In this document: positions 1 to 9,845 of the stretch, piece after piece
Layout: the number at the start of each line of letters is the position of its first letter
How positions within the stretch are numbered: the first letter of the stretch is position 1
NCBI RefSeq assembly: GCF_032854445.1
Contig: NW_027018105.1
Span: 16,536 to 80,535, forward strand
Direction of reading: 5' to 3'
DNA: 64,000 bases
DNA from: Liolophura sinensis
Taxonomy: Eukaryota; Mollusca; Polyplacophora; Chitonida; Chitonidae
Program-made: the position numbers and the translations under genes
The notes under the pieces: model-generated
Told to the model about the DNA's origin: nothing
The model's database searches: none
The model's input: only the letters and a program-made list of their open reading frames with translations

Positions 1-549
1 GAATGGTGCAAACCGCGTTGCTCTCCGACCAATACTTTTGGCTGTAGTGACAATTGAATGATCATTTATGTAATAATCACGTGCCCAGCAACGGCTCTTA
101 CTCCCTGCAAACCAGGAAAATTTGCAATTTTTCAACAGCTGCCGATGCCTGGCTCAATTCCGCATCTTTTGGCACCTTACTGAAGTGGGTCAGTGTTCAG
201 TTGTACTTTTTACAGCAGACTGTATCAAGTACCTTGTGTTTTCCACGTACAAATGGTGTGGTTTTTCTACACGTAGATAAAGACATTGAGATTGTCTTGC
301 ACTTAGAAGTAAGGCAATTGCTGGGTGAGTTTAAATGGGCTTAGCCCAAAGATTTCAGGTCTTCTGGGCTACCGAAGGGCACATAACTTATAGTCAAAGG
401 TTGAATATAGTAATGACCAGTCGCGATTGTACAGAGTACAGTGTAGCCGGTTTCAATTAACAAAAAGACCAGGCAAAATGCAAAAGTGGAAAAACTGTTC
501 CAGTGCTACCAGTAAGAGGCTAATCCGACGTATTTTGTGACGAGAAATC

Positions 550-1097
550 GAATGGTGCAATCCGCGTTGCTCTCCGACCAATACTTTTGGCTGTAGCGAC
601 AATTGAATGATCATTGATGTCATAATCACGTGCGTAGCAACGGCTCTTACTCCATGGAAACCAGGGAAATTTGCAATTTTTCAACAGCTGCCGATACCTG
701 GCTCAATTCCGCATCTTTTGGCACCTTATTCATGTGGGTCTGTGGTCAGTTGTACTTTTACAGCAGACTGTATCAAGTACCTTGTGTTTTTTATGTACAA
801 ATGGTCTGGTTTTTCTACACGTAGATAAAGACATTGAGATTGTCTTGGACTTAAAGGTAAGACAATTCCTAGGTGAGTTAAATGGGCTGAGCCCAAAGAT
901 TTGACGTCTTCTGGGCTACCGAAGGGCACATAACTTATAGTCAAAAGTTGAATATAGTAATGACCAGTCGCGATTGTACAGAGTACAGTGTAGCCGATTT
1001 CAATTAACAAAAAGACCAGGCAAAAATGCAAAAGTGGAAAAACTGTTCCAGTGCTGCTGTTAAGAGGCTAATCCGACGTATTTTGTGACGAGAAATC
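550..1097 (+). repeat. Reference monomer, type B (M2)
   Basis: Full monomer whose type box at 726-752 reads TTATTCATGTGGG followed by TCTGTGGTCAG, differing from type A in a six-base block and in the distal half of the box. It carries CGTA after CACGTG and the TTTGACG loop allele. Flanking sequence is otherwise close to type A. Type B occurs about 25 times by hand count and nearly always has TTTTTTATGTAC rather than TTTTTCACGTAC about 50 bases downstream of the box. Confidence 0.92.
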
Positions 1098-1174
1098 GAA
1101 TGGTGCAAACCGCGTTGCTCTCCGACCAATACTTTTGGCTGTAGCGACAATTCAATGATCATTTATGTCATAAT

Positions 1175-1180
1175 CACGTG
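1175..1180. promoter_or_regulatory. CACGTG palindrome (E-box-like), one per monomer
   Basis: CACGTG recurs at about monomer positions 78-83 in nearly every copy. Known exceptions include CACGTA in M65 and M68 (35195, 36843 regions), CACTTG in M73 and M87, and TACGTG in M74 and M88. CACGTG is the core bound by bHLH-leucine-zipper factors of the MYC/MAX/USF kind. Conservation may be only shared ancestry; binding is not shown. Confidence 0.35.
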
Positions 1181-1273
1181 CCCAGCAACGGCTCTTACTC
1201 CATGGAAACCAGGGATATTTGCAATTTTTCAACAGCTGCCGATACCTGGCTCAATTCCGCATCTTTTGGCACC

Positions 1274-1300
1274 TTACTGAAGTGGGTCAGTGTTCAGTTG
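1274..1300 (+). other. Type-defining 27-bp box (A allele shown)
   Basis: This stretch of the monomer has discrete alternative alleles (A here; B at 726-752; C at 4569-4595) while the sequence just downstream, GTTGTACTTTTTACAGCAG, is almost constant. Discrete alleles in a short box are how human alpha-satellite monomers split into classes that carry either a CENP-B box or a pJ-alpha site. That parallel is inference: none of the three alleles matches the CENP-B box consensus that I know. Confidence 0.6.
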
Positions 1301-1307
1301 TACTTTT

Positions 1308-1321
1308 TACAGCAGACTGTA
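1308..1321. other. Short hairpin TACAG/CTGTA
   Basis: TACAG-CAGA-CTGTA forms a five-base-pair stem with a four-base loop. It is intact in most monomers; type A copies such as M13 and M19 carry CTGCA instead of CTGTA, which costs a terminal pair. Confidence 0.6.
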
Positions 1322-1352
1322 TCAAGTACCTTGTGTTTTTCACGTACAAATG

Positions 1353-1369
1353 GTGTGGTTTTTCTACAC
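1353..1369. other. Short hairpin GTGTGG/CTACAC with T5 loop
   Basis: GTGTGG and CTACAC pair (one G-T wobble on one strand) around a TTTTT loop. A common alternative allele, GTCTGG, breaks one pair, so the stem is polymorphic among monomers. Confidence 0.5.
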
Positions 1370-1432
1370 GTAGATAAAGACATTGAGATTGTCTTGCACT
1401 TAGAAGTAAGGCAATTGCTGGGTGAGTTAAAT

Positions 1433-1466
1433 GGGCTTAGCCCAAAGATTTCAGGTCTTCTGGGCT
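1433..1466. other. Overlapping dyads: GGGCT-T-AGCCC and AGCCCA/TGGGCT hairpin
   Basis: AGCCC at 1439-1443 can pair either with GGGCT just upstream (1433-1437, one-base loop) or, as AGCCCA plus AAGA, with TCTT plus TGGGCT downstream (1456-1466, one bulged C, seven-base loop at 1449-1455). The two structures exclude each other. The loop exists as TTTCAGG or TTTGACG (rarely TTTTACG); the stems stay largely intact, although a subset carries GGGCCTGGCCC or GGGCTTGGCCC. Confidence 0.6.
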
Positions 1467-1523
1467 ACCGAAGGGCACATAACTTATAGTCAAAAGTTGA
1501 ATATAGTAATGACCAGTCGCGAT

Positions 1524-1536
1524 TGTACAGAGTACA
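1524..1536. other. Short hairpin TGTAC/GTACA
   Basis: TGTAC-AGA-GTACA, a five-pair stem with three-base loop, in most monomers. Rare changes break it, for example TTTAC at M14, M20 and M34 and CATAGTAC at M88. Confidence 0.55.
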
Positions 1537-1557
1537 GTGTAGCCGGTTTCAATTAAC

Positions 1558-1591
1558 AAAAAGACCAGGCAAAAATGCAAAAGTGGAAAAA
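1558..1591 (+). other. A-tract cluster
   Basis: Four runs of A (1558-1562, 1571-1575, 1579-1582, 1587-1591) lie within 34 bases near the end of each monomer. Spacing is about 8-13 bases, not an exact helical repeat, so intrinsic bending is possible but not certain. Some monomers have TAAAAATG in place of CAAAAATG. Confidence 0.5.
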
Positions 1592-4392
1592 CTGTTCCAG
1601 TGCTACCAGTAAGAGGCTAATCTGACGTATTTTGTGACGAGAAATCGAATGGTGCCATCCGCGTTGCTCTCCGACCAATACTTTTGGCTGTAGCGACAAT
1701 TTAATGATCATTGATGTCATAATCACGTGCCTAGCAACGGCTCTTACTCCATGGAAACCAGGGAAATTTGCAATTTTTCAACAGCTGCCGATACCTGGCT
1801 CAATTCCGCATCTTTTGGCATCCTTATTCATGTGGGTCTGTGGTCAGTTGTACTTTTTACAGCAGGACTGTATCAAGTACCTTGTGTTTTTTATGTACAA
1901 ATGGTGTGGTTTTTCTACACGTAGATAAAGACATTGAGATTGTCTTGGACTTAAAAGTAAGACAATTGCTAGGTGAGTTAAATGGGCTTAGCCCAAAGAT
2001 TTCAGGTCTTCTGGGCTACTGAAGGGCACATAACTTATAGTCAAAAGTTGAATATAGTAATGACCAGTCGCGATTGTACAGAGTACAGTGTAGCCGGTTT
2101 CAATTAACAAAAAGACCAGGCAAAAATGCAAAAGTGGAAAAACTGTTCCAGTGCTACCAGTAAGAGGCTAATCCGACGTATTTTGTGACGAGAAATCGAA
2201 TGGTGCAAACCGCGTTGCTCTCCGACCAATACTTTTGGCTGTAGTGACAATTGAATGATCACTTATGTCATAATCACGTGCAGAGCAACGGCTCTTACTC
2301 CATGGAAACCAGGGAAATTTGCAATTTTTCAACACCTGCCGATGCCTGGCTCAATTCCGCATCTTTTGGCACCTTACTGAAGTGGGTCAGTGTTCAGTTG
2401 TACTTTTTACAGCAGACTGTATCAAGTACCTTGTATTTTTCACGTACAAATGGTGTGGTTTTTCTACACGTAGATAAAGACATTGAGATTGTCTTGCACT
2501 TAGAAGTAAGGCAATTGCTGGGTGAGTTAAATGGGCTTAGCCCAAAGATTTCAGGTCTTCTGGGCTACCGAAGGGCACATAACTTATAGTCAAAAGTTGA
2601 ATATAGTAATGACCAGTAGCGATTGTACAGAGTACAGTGTAGCCGATTTCAATTAACAAAAAGACCAGGCAAAAATGCAAAAGTGGAAAAACTGTTCCAG
2701 TGCTGCTGGTAAGAGGCTAATTCGACGTATTTTGTGACGAGAAATCGAATGGTGCAAACCGCGTTGCTCTCCGACCAATACTTTTGGCTGTAGTGACAAT
2801 TGAATGATCATTTATGTCATAATCACGTGCCCAGCAACGGCTCTTACTCCATGGAAACCAGGGAAATTTGCAATTTTTCAACAGCTGCCGATGCCTGGCT
2901 CAATTCCGCATCTTTTGGCACCTTACTGAAGTGGGTCAGTGTTCAGTTGTACTTTTTACAGCAGACTGTATCAAGTACCTTGTGTTTGTTATGTACAAAT
3001 GGTCTGGTTTTTCTACACGTAGATAAAGACATTGAGATTGTCTTGCACTTAGAAGTAAGACAATTGCTGGGTGAGTTAAATGGGCTTAGCCCAAAGATTT
3101 GACGTCTTCTGGGCTACCGAAGGGCACATAACTTATAGTCAAAAGTTGAATATAGTAATGACCAGTCGCGATTGTACAGAGTACAGTGTAGCCGATTTCA
3201 ATTAACTAAAAGACCAGGTAAAAATGCAAAAGTGGAAAAACTGTTCCAGTGCTGCTGGTAAGAGGCTAATCCGACGTATTTTGTGACGAGAAATCGAATG
3301 GTGCAAACCGCGTTGCTCTCCGACCAATACTTTTGGCTGTAGTGACAATTGAATGATCACTTATGTCATAATCACGTGCAGAGCAACGGCTCTTACTCCA
3401 TGGAAACCAGGGAAATTTGCAATTTTTCAACACCTGCCGATGCCTGGCTCAATTCCGCATCTTTTGGCACCTTACTGAAGTGGGTCAGTGTTCAGTTGTA
3501 CTTTTTACAGCAGACTGTATCAAGTACCTTGTGTTTTTCACGTACAAATGGTCTGGTTTTTCTACACGTAGATAACGACATTGAGATTGTCTTCGACTTA
3601 GAAGTAAGACAATTGCTGGGTGAGTTAAATGGGCCTGGCCCAAAGATTTCAGGTCTTCTGGGCTACCGAAGTGCACATAACTTATAGTCAAAAGTTGAAT
3701 ATAGTAATGACCAGTCGCGATTGTACAGAGTACAGTGTAGCCGGATTCAATTAACAAAAAGACCAGGCAAAAATGCAAAAGTGGAAAAACTGTTCCAGTG
3801 CTGCTGGTAAGAGGCTAATCCGACGTATTTTGTGACGACAAATCGAATGGTGCAAACCGCGTTGCTCTGCGACTAACACTTTTGGCTGTAGTGACAATTG
3901 AATGATCATTTATGTCATAATCACGTGCACAGCAACGGCTCTTACTCCATGGAAACCGGGGAAATTTGCAATTTTTCAACACCTGCCGATGCCTGGCTCA
4001 ATTCCGCATCTTTTGGCACCTTATTCATGTGGGTTTGTGGTCAGTTGTACTTTTTACAGCAGACTGTATCAAGTACCTTGTGTTTTTTATGTACAAATGG
4101 TGTGGTTTTTCTACACGTAGATAAAGACATTGAGATTGTCATGCACTTAGAAGTAAGACAATTGCTGGGTGAGTTAAATGGCTTAGCCCAAAGATTTGAC
4201 GTCTTCTGGGCTACCGAAGGGCACATAACTTATAGTCAAAAGTTGAATATAGTAATGACCAGTCGCGATTGTACAGAGTACAGTGTAGCCGATTTCAATT
4301 AACAAAAAGACCAGGCAAAAATGCAAAAGTGGAAAAACTGTTCCAGTGCTGCTGGTAAGAGGCTAATCCGACGTATTTTGTGACGAGAAATC

Positions 4393-4941
4393 GAATGGTG
4401 CAAACCGCGTTGCTCTCCGACCAATACTTTTGGCTGTAGCGACAATTGAATGATCATTGATGTCATAATCACGTGCCCAGCAACGGCTCTTACTCCATGG
4501 AAACCAGGGATATTTGCAATTTTTTAACAGCTGCCGATGCCTGGCCCAATTCCGCATCTTTTGGCGCCTTATAAATGTGGGTCTGTGTTTAGTTGTACTT
4601 TTTACAGCAGACTGTATCAAGTACCTTGTGTTTTTTATGTACAAATGGTCTGGTTTTTCTACACGTAGATAAAGACATTGAGATTGTCTTGGACTTAGAA
4701 GTAAGACAACTGCTGGGTGAGTTAAATGGGCTTAGCCCAAAGATTTGACGTCTTCTGGGCTACCGAAGGGCACATAACTTATAGTCAAAAGTTGAATATA
4801 GTAATGACCAGTCGCGATTGTACAGAGTACAGTGTAGCCGATTTCAATTAACTAAAAGACCAGGTAAAAATGCAAAAGTGGAAAAACTGTTCCAGTGCTG
4901 CTGGTAAGAGGCTAATCCGACGTATTTTGTGACGAGAAATC
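4393..4941 (+). repeat. Reference monomer, type C (M9)
   Basis: Full monomer whose type box at 4569-4595 reads TTATAAATGTGGG followed by TCTGTGTTTAG. Type C usually also has GATATTTGCAATTTTTTAAC upstream, CCTGGCCCAATTCC instead of CCTGGCTCAATTCC, and CCCA after CACGTG. These linked differences span about 100 bases, making C the most distinct class. About 36 copies by hand count. TTATAAAT looks like a TATA element, but it sits in a satellite with no gene downstream, so I give it no promoter role. Confidence 0.92.
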
Positions 4942-5723
4942 GAATGGTGCAAACCGCGTTGCTCTCCGACCAATACTTTTGGCTGTAGTGACAATTGAAT
5001 GATCATTTATGTCATAATCACGTGCAGAGCAACGGCTCTTACTCCATGGAAACAAGGGAAATTTGCAATTTTTCAACACCTGCCGATGCCTGGCTCAATT
5101 CCGCATCTTTTGGCACCTTACTGAAGTGGGTCAGTGTTCAGTTGTACCTTTGACAGCAGACTGTATCAAGTACCTTGTATTTTTCACGTACAAATGGTGT
5201 GGTTTTTCTACACGTAGATAAAGACATTGAGATTGTCTTGCACTTAGAAGTAAGGCAATTGCTGGGTGAGTTAAATGGGCTTAGCCCAAAGATTTCAGGT
5301 CTTCTGGGCTACCGAAGGGCACATAACTTATAGTCAAAAGTTGAATATAGTAATGACCAGTAGCGATTGTACAGAGTACAGTGTAGCCGATTTCAATTAA
5401 CAAAAAGACCAGGCAAAAATGCAAAAGTGGAAAAACTGTTCCAGTGCTGCTGGTAAGAGGCTAATTCGACGTATTTTGTGACGAGAAATCGAATGGTGCA
5501 AACCGCGTTGCTCTCCGACCAATACTTTTGGCTGTAGTGACAATTGAATGATCATTTATGTCATAATCACGTGCCCAGCAACGGCTCTTACTCCATGGAA
5601 ACCAGGGAAATTTGCAATTTTTCAACAGCTGCCGATGCCTGGCTCAATTCCGCATCTTTTGGCACCTTACTGAAGTGGGTCAGTGTTCAGTTGTACTTTT
5701 TACAGCAGACTGTATCAAGTACC

Positions 5724-5735
5724 TTTTTTTTTTTT
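5724..5735 (+). repeat. Poly-T tract, T12 (M11)
   Basis: Twelve T residues where most monomers have TTGTGTTTTTT before ATGTAC or ATCTAC. Two G-to-T changes convert that eleven-base string into T11; this copy has one extra T, likely slippage or a consensus error. Confidence 0.9.
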
Positions 5736-8470
5736 ATCTACAAATGGTCTGGTTTCTCTACACGTAGATAAAGACATTGAGATTGTCTTGCACTTAGAAG
5801 TAAGACAATTGCTGGGTGAGTTAAATGGGCTTAGACCAAAGATTTCAGGTCTTCTGGGCTACCGAAGGGCACATAACTTATAGTCAAAAGTTGAATATAG
5901 TAATGACCAGTCGCGATTGTACAGAGTACAGTGTAGCCGGTTTCAATTAACAAAAAGACCAGGTAAAAATGCAAAAGTGGAAAAACTGTTCCAGTGCTGC
6001 TGGTAAGAGGCTAATCCGACGTATTTTGTGACGAGAAATCGAATGGTGCAAACCGCGTTGCTCTCCGACCAATACTTTTGGCTGTAGCGACAATTGAATG
6101 ATCATTGATGTCATAATCACGTGCCCAGCAACGGCTCTTACTCCATGGAAACCAGGGAAATTTGCAATTTTTCAACAGCTGCCGATGCCTGGCCCAATTC
6201 CGCATCTTTTGGCACCTTATAAATGTGGGTCAGTGTTTAGTTGTACTTTTTACAGCAGATTGTATCAAGTACCTTGTGTTTTTTATGTACAAATGGTCTG
6301 GTTTTTCTACACGTAGATAAAGACATTGAGATTGTCTTGCACTTAGAAGTAAGACAATTGCTGGGTGAGTTAAATGGGCTTAGCCCAAAGATTTGACGTC
6401 TTCTGGGCTACCGAAGGGCACATAACTTATAGTCAAAAGTTGAATATAGTAATGACCAGTCGCGATTGTACAGAGTACAGTGTAGCCGATTTCAATTAAC
6501 AAAAAGACCAGGCAAAAATGCAAAAGTGGAAAAAACTGTTCCAGTGGTACTAGTAAGAGGCTAATCCGACGTATTTTGTGACGAGAAATCGAATGGTGCA
6601 ATCCGCGTTGCTCTCCGACCAATATTTTTGGCTGTAGCGACAATTGAATGATCATTTATGTCATAATCACGTGCGTAGCAACGGCTCTTACTCCATGGAA
6701 ACCAGGGAAATTTGCAATTTGTCAACAGCTGCCGATGCCTGGCTCAATTCCGCATCTTTTGGCACCTTACTGAAGTGGGTCAGTGTTCAGTTGTACTTTT
6801 TACAGCAGACTGCATCAAGTACCTTGTGTTTTTCATGTACAAATGGTGTGGTTTTTCTACACGTAGATAAAGACATTGAGATTGTCTTGCACTTAGAAGT
6901 AAGGCAATTGCTGGGTGAGTTAAATGGGCTTAGCCCAAAGATTTGACGTCTTCTGGGCTACCGAAGGGCACATAACTTATAGTCAAAAGTTGAATATAGT
7001 AATGACAAGTTGCGATTGTACAGAGTACAGTGTAGCCGATTTCAATTAACAAAAAGACCAGGCAAAAATGCAAAAGTGGAAAAACTGTTCCAGTGCTGCT
7101 GGTAACAGGCTAATCCGACGTATTTTGTGACGAGAAATCGAATGGTGCAAACCGCGTTGCTCTCCGACCAATACTTTTGGCTGTAGCGACAATTGAATGA
7201 TCATTGATGTCATAATCACGTGCCCAGCAACGGCTCTTACTCCATGGAAACCAGGGATATTTGCAATTTTTTAACAGCTGCCGATGCCTGGCCCAATTCC
7301 GCATCTTTTGGCGCCTTATAAATGTGGGTCTGTGTTTAGTTGTACTTTTTACAGCAGACTGTATCAAGTACCTTGTGTTTTTTATGTACAAATGGTCTGG
7401 TTTTTCTACACGTAGATAAAGACATTGAGATTGTCTTGGACTTAGAAGTAAGACAATTGCTGGGTGAGTTAAATGGGCTTAGCCCAAAGATTTGACGTCT
7501 TCTGGGCTACCGAAGGGCACATAACTTATAGTCAAAAGTTGAATATAGTAATGACCAGTCGCGATTTTACAGAGTACAGTGTAGCCGATTTCAATTAACT
7601 AAAAGACCAGGTAAAAATGCAAAAGTGGAAAAACTGTTCCAGTGCTGCTGGTAAGAGGCTAATCCGACGTATTTTGTGACGAGAAATCGAATGGTGCAAA
7701 CCGCGTTGCTCTCCGACCAATACTTTTGGCTGTAGTGACAATTGAATGATCACTTATGTCATAATCACGTGCAGAGCAACGGCTCTTACTCCATGGAAAC
7801 CAGGGAAATTTGCAATTTTTCAACACCTGCCGATGCCTGGCTCAATTCCGCATCTTTTGGCACCTTACTGAAGTGGGTCAGTGTTCAGTTGTACTTTTTA
7901 CAGCAGACTGTATCAAGTACCTTGTATTTTTCACGTACAAATGGTGTGGTTTTTCTACACGTAGATAAAGACATTGAGATTGTCTTGCACTTAGAAGTAA
8001 GGCAATTGCTGGGTGAGTTAAATGGGCTTAGCCCAAAGATTTCAGGTCTTCTGGGCTACCGAAGGGCACATAACTTATAGTCAAAAGTTGAATATAGTAA
8101 TGACCAGTAGCAATTGTACAGAGTACAGTGTAGCCGATTTCAATTAACAAAAAGACCAGGCAAAAATGCAAAAGTGGAAAAACTGTTCCAGTGCTGCTGG
8201 TAAGAGGCTAATTCGACGTATTTTGTGACGAGAAATCGAATGGTGCAAACCGCGTTGCTCTCCGACCAATACTTTTGGCTGTAGTGACAATTGAATGATC
8301 ATTTATGTCATAATCACGTGCCCAGCAACGGCTCTTACTCCATGGAAACCAGGGAAATTTGCAATTTTTCAACAACTGCCGATGCCTGGCTCAATTCCGC
8401 ATCTTTTGGCACCTTACTGAAGTGGGTCAGTGTTCAGTTGTACTTTTTACAGCAGACTGTATCAAGTACC

Positions 8471-8481
8471 TTTTTTTTTTT
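8471..8481 (+). repeat. Poly-T tract, T11 (M16)
   Basis: Eleven T residues in the haplotype with ATCTACAAATGG and GTTTCTCTACACG downstream. Equivalent to the tract of M22 after the six-monomer duplication. Confidence 0.9.
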
Positions 8482-9019
8482 ATCTACAAATGGTCTGGTT
8501 TCTCTACACGTAGATAAAGACATTGAGATTGTCCTGCACTTAGAAGTAAGACAATTGCTGGGTGAGTTAAATGGGCTTAGACCAAAGATTTTACGTCTTC
8601 TGGGCTACCGAAGGGCACATAACTTATAGTCAAAAGTTGAATATAGTAATGACCAGTAGCGATTGTACAGAGTACAGTGTAGCCGATTTCAATTAACAAA
8701 AAGACCAGGCAAAAATGCAAAAGTGGAAAAACTGTTCCAGTGCTGCAGGTAAGAGGCTAATTCGACGTATTTTGTGACGAGAAATCGAATGGTGCAAACC
8801 GCGTTGCTCTCCGACCAATACTTTTGGCTGTAGTGACAATTGAATGATCATTTATGTCATAATCACGTGCCCAGCAACGGCTCTTACTCCATGGAAACCA
8901 GGGAAATTTGCAATTTTTCAACAGCTGCCGATGCCTGGCTCAATTCCGCATCTTTTGGCACCTTACTGAAGTGGGTCAGTGTTCAGTTGTACTTTTTACA
9001 GCAGACTGTATCAAGTACC

Positions 9020-9030
9020 TTTTTTTTTTT
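9020..9030 (+). repeat. Poly-T tract, T11 (M17)
   Basis: Eleven T residues, matching M11 at six-monomer distance. M17 has TTTCAGG in the hairpin loop, unlike M16. Confidence 0.9.
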
Positions 9031-9845
9031 ATCTACAAATGGTCTGGTTTCTCTACACGTAGATAAAGACATTGAGATTGTCTTGCACTTAGAAGTAAGA
9101 CAATTGCTGGGTGAGTTAAATGGGCTTAGACCAAAGATTTCAGGTCTTCTGGGCTACCGAAGGGCACATAACTTATAGTCAAAAGTTGAATATAGTAATG
9201 ACCAGTCGCGATTGTACAGAGTACAGTGTAGCCGGTTTCAATTAACAAAAAGACCAGGTAAAAATGCAAAAGTGGAAAAACTGTTCCAGTGCTGCTGGTA
9301 AGAGGCTAATCCGACGTATTTTGTGACGAGAAATCGAATGGTGCAAACCGCGTTGCTCTCCGACCAATACTTTTGGCTGTAGCGACAATTGAATGATCAT
9401 TGATGTCATAATCACGTGCCCAGCAACGGCTCTTACTCCATGGAAACCAGGGAAATTTGCAATTTTTCAACAGCTGCCGATGCCTGGCCCAATTCCGCAT
9501 CTTTTGGCACCTTATAAATGTGGGTCAGTGTTTAGTTGTACTTTTTACAGCAGATTGTATCAAGTACCTTGTGTTTTTTATGTACAAATGGTCTGGTTTT
9601 TCTACACGTAGATAAAGACATTGAGATTGTCTTGCACTTAGAAGTAAGACAATTGCTGGGTGAGTTAAATGGGCTTAGCCCAAAGATTTGACGTCTTCTG
9701 GGCTACCGAAGGGCACATAACTTATAGTCAAAAGTTGAATATAGTAATGACCAGTCGCGATTGTACAGAGTACAGTGTAGCCGATTTCAATTAACAAAAA
9801 GACCAGGCAAAAATGCAAAAGTGGAAAAACTGTTCCAGTGGTACT

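Larger units (their letters stand above)
1098..1646 (+). repeat. Reference monomer, type A (M3)
   Basis: A representative full monomer, useful for reading the array. In order: GAATGGTGCA start; CACGTG at 1175-1180; CCATGG in the stretch CTCCATGGAAACC (about 1199-1211); type box 1274-1300 reading TTACTGAAGTGGG then TCAGTGTTCAG; hairpin TACAG/CTGTA at 1308-1321; hairpin GTGTGG/CTACAC at 1353-1369; palindrome GGGCTTAGCCC at 1433-1443 overlapping a longer hairpin 1439-1466; hairpin TGTAC/GTACA at 1524-1536; A-tract cluster 1558-1591. By eye there are about 17 CpG dinucleotides. Type A is the commonest class, about 56 of 117 by hand count. No coding function is supported. Confidence 0.95.
1..5490 (+). 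repeat. Mixed monomers M1-M10
   Basis: Monomer starts and types: 1 A, 550 B, 1098 A, 1647 B, 2198 A, 2747 A, 3296 A, 3845 B, 4393 C, 4942 A. M5, M7 and M10 share the rare CAGA slot after CACGTG. M7-M8 (3296-4392) reappear as M49-M50 (26332-27430), sharing GATAACGACATTG in the first and GTCATGCAC in the second. M9-M10 resemble M14-M15 of the next block. M1 carries the private markers TGTAATAATC and CTCCCTGCAAACC that recur only in M116. Confidence 0.9.
5491..8786 (+). repeat. Six-monomer higher-order unit, copy 1 (M11-M16)
   Basis: Starts and types: 5491 A (poly-T), 6041 C, 6591 A, 7140 C, 7689 A, 8238 A (poly-T). Each monomer is matched about 3294-3296 bases downstream by M17-M22. Shared private markers include CAATTTGTCAAC in M13/M19, GATTTTACAGAG in M14/M20, AGTAGCAATTG in M15/M21 and TTTTACG plus GTCCTGCAC in M16/M22. 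Confidence 0.9.

Noticed and set aside
1433-1466. Rho-independent terminator or riboswitch
   Set aside because: The GGGCT/AGCCC stems lack a following U-run, and the context is a eukaryotic-type satellite.
4569-4595. TATA promoter in type C monomers (TTATAAAT)
   Set aside because: It is simply one allele of the type box; no gene lies downstream and A and B alleles lack it.
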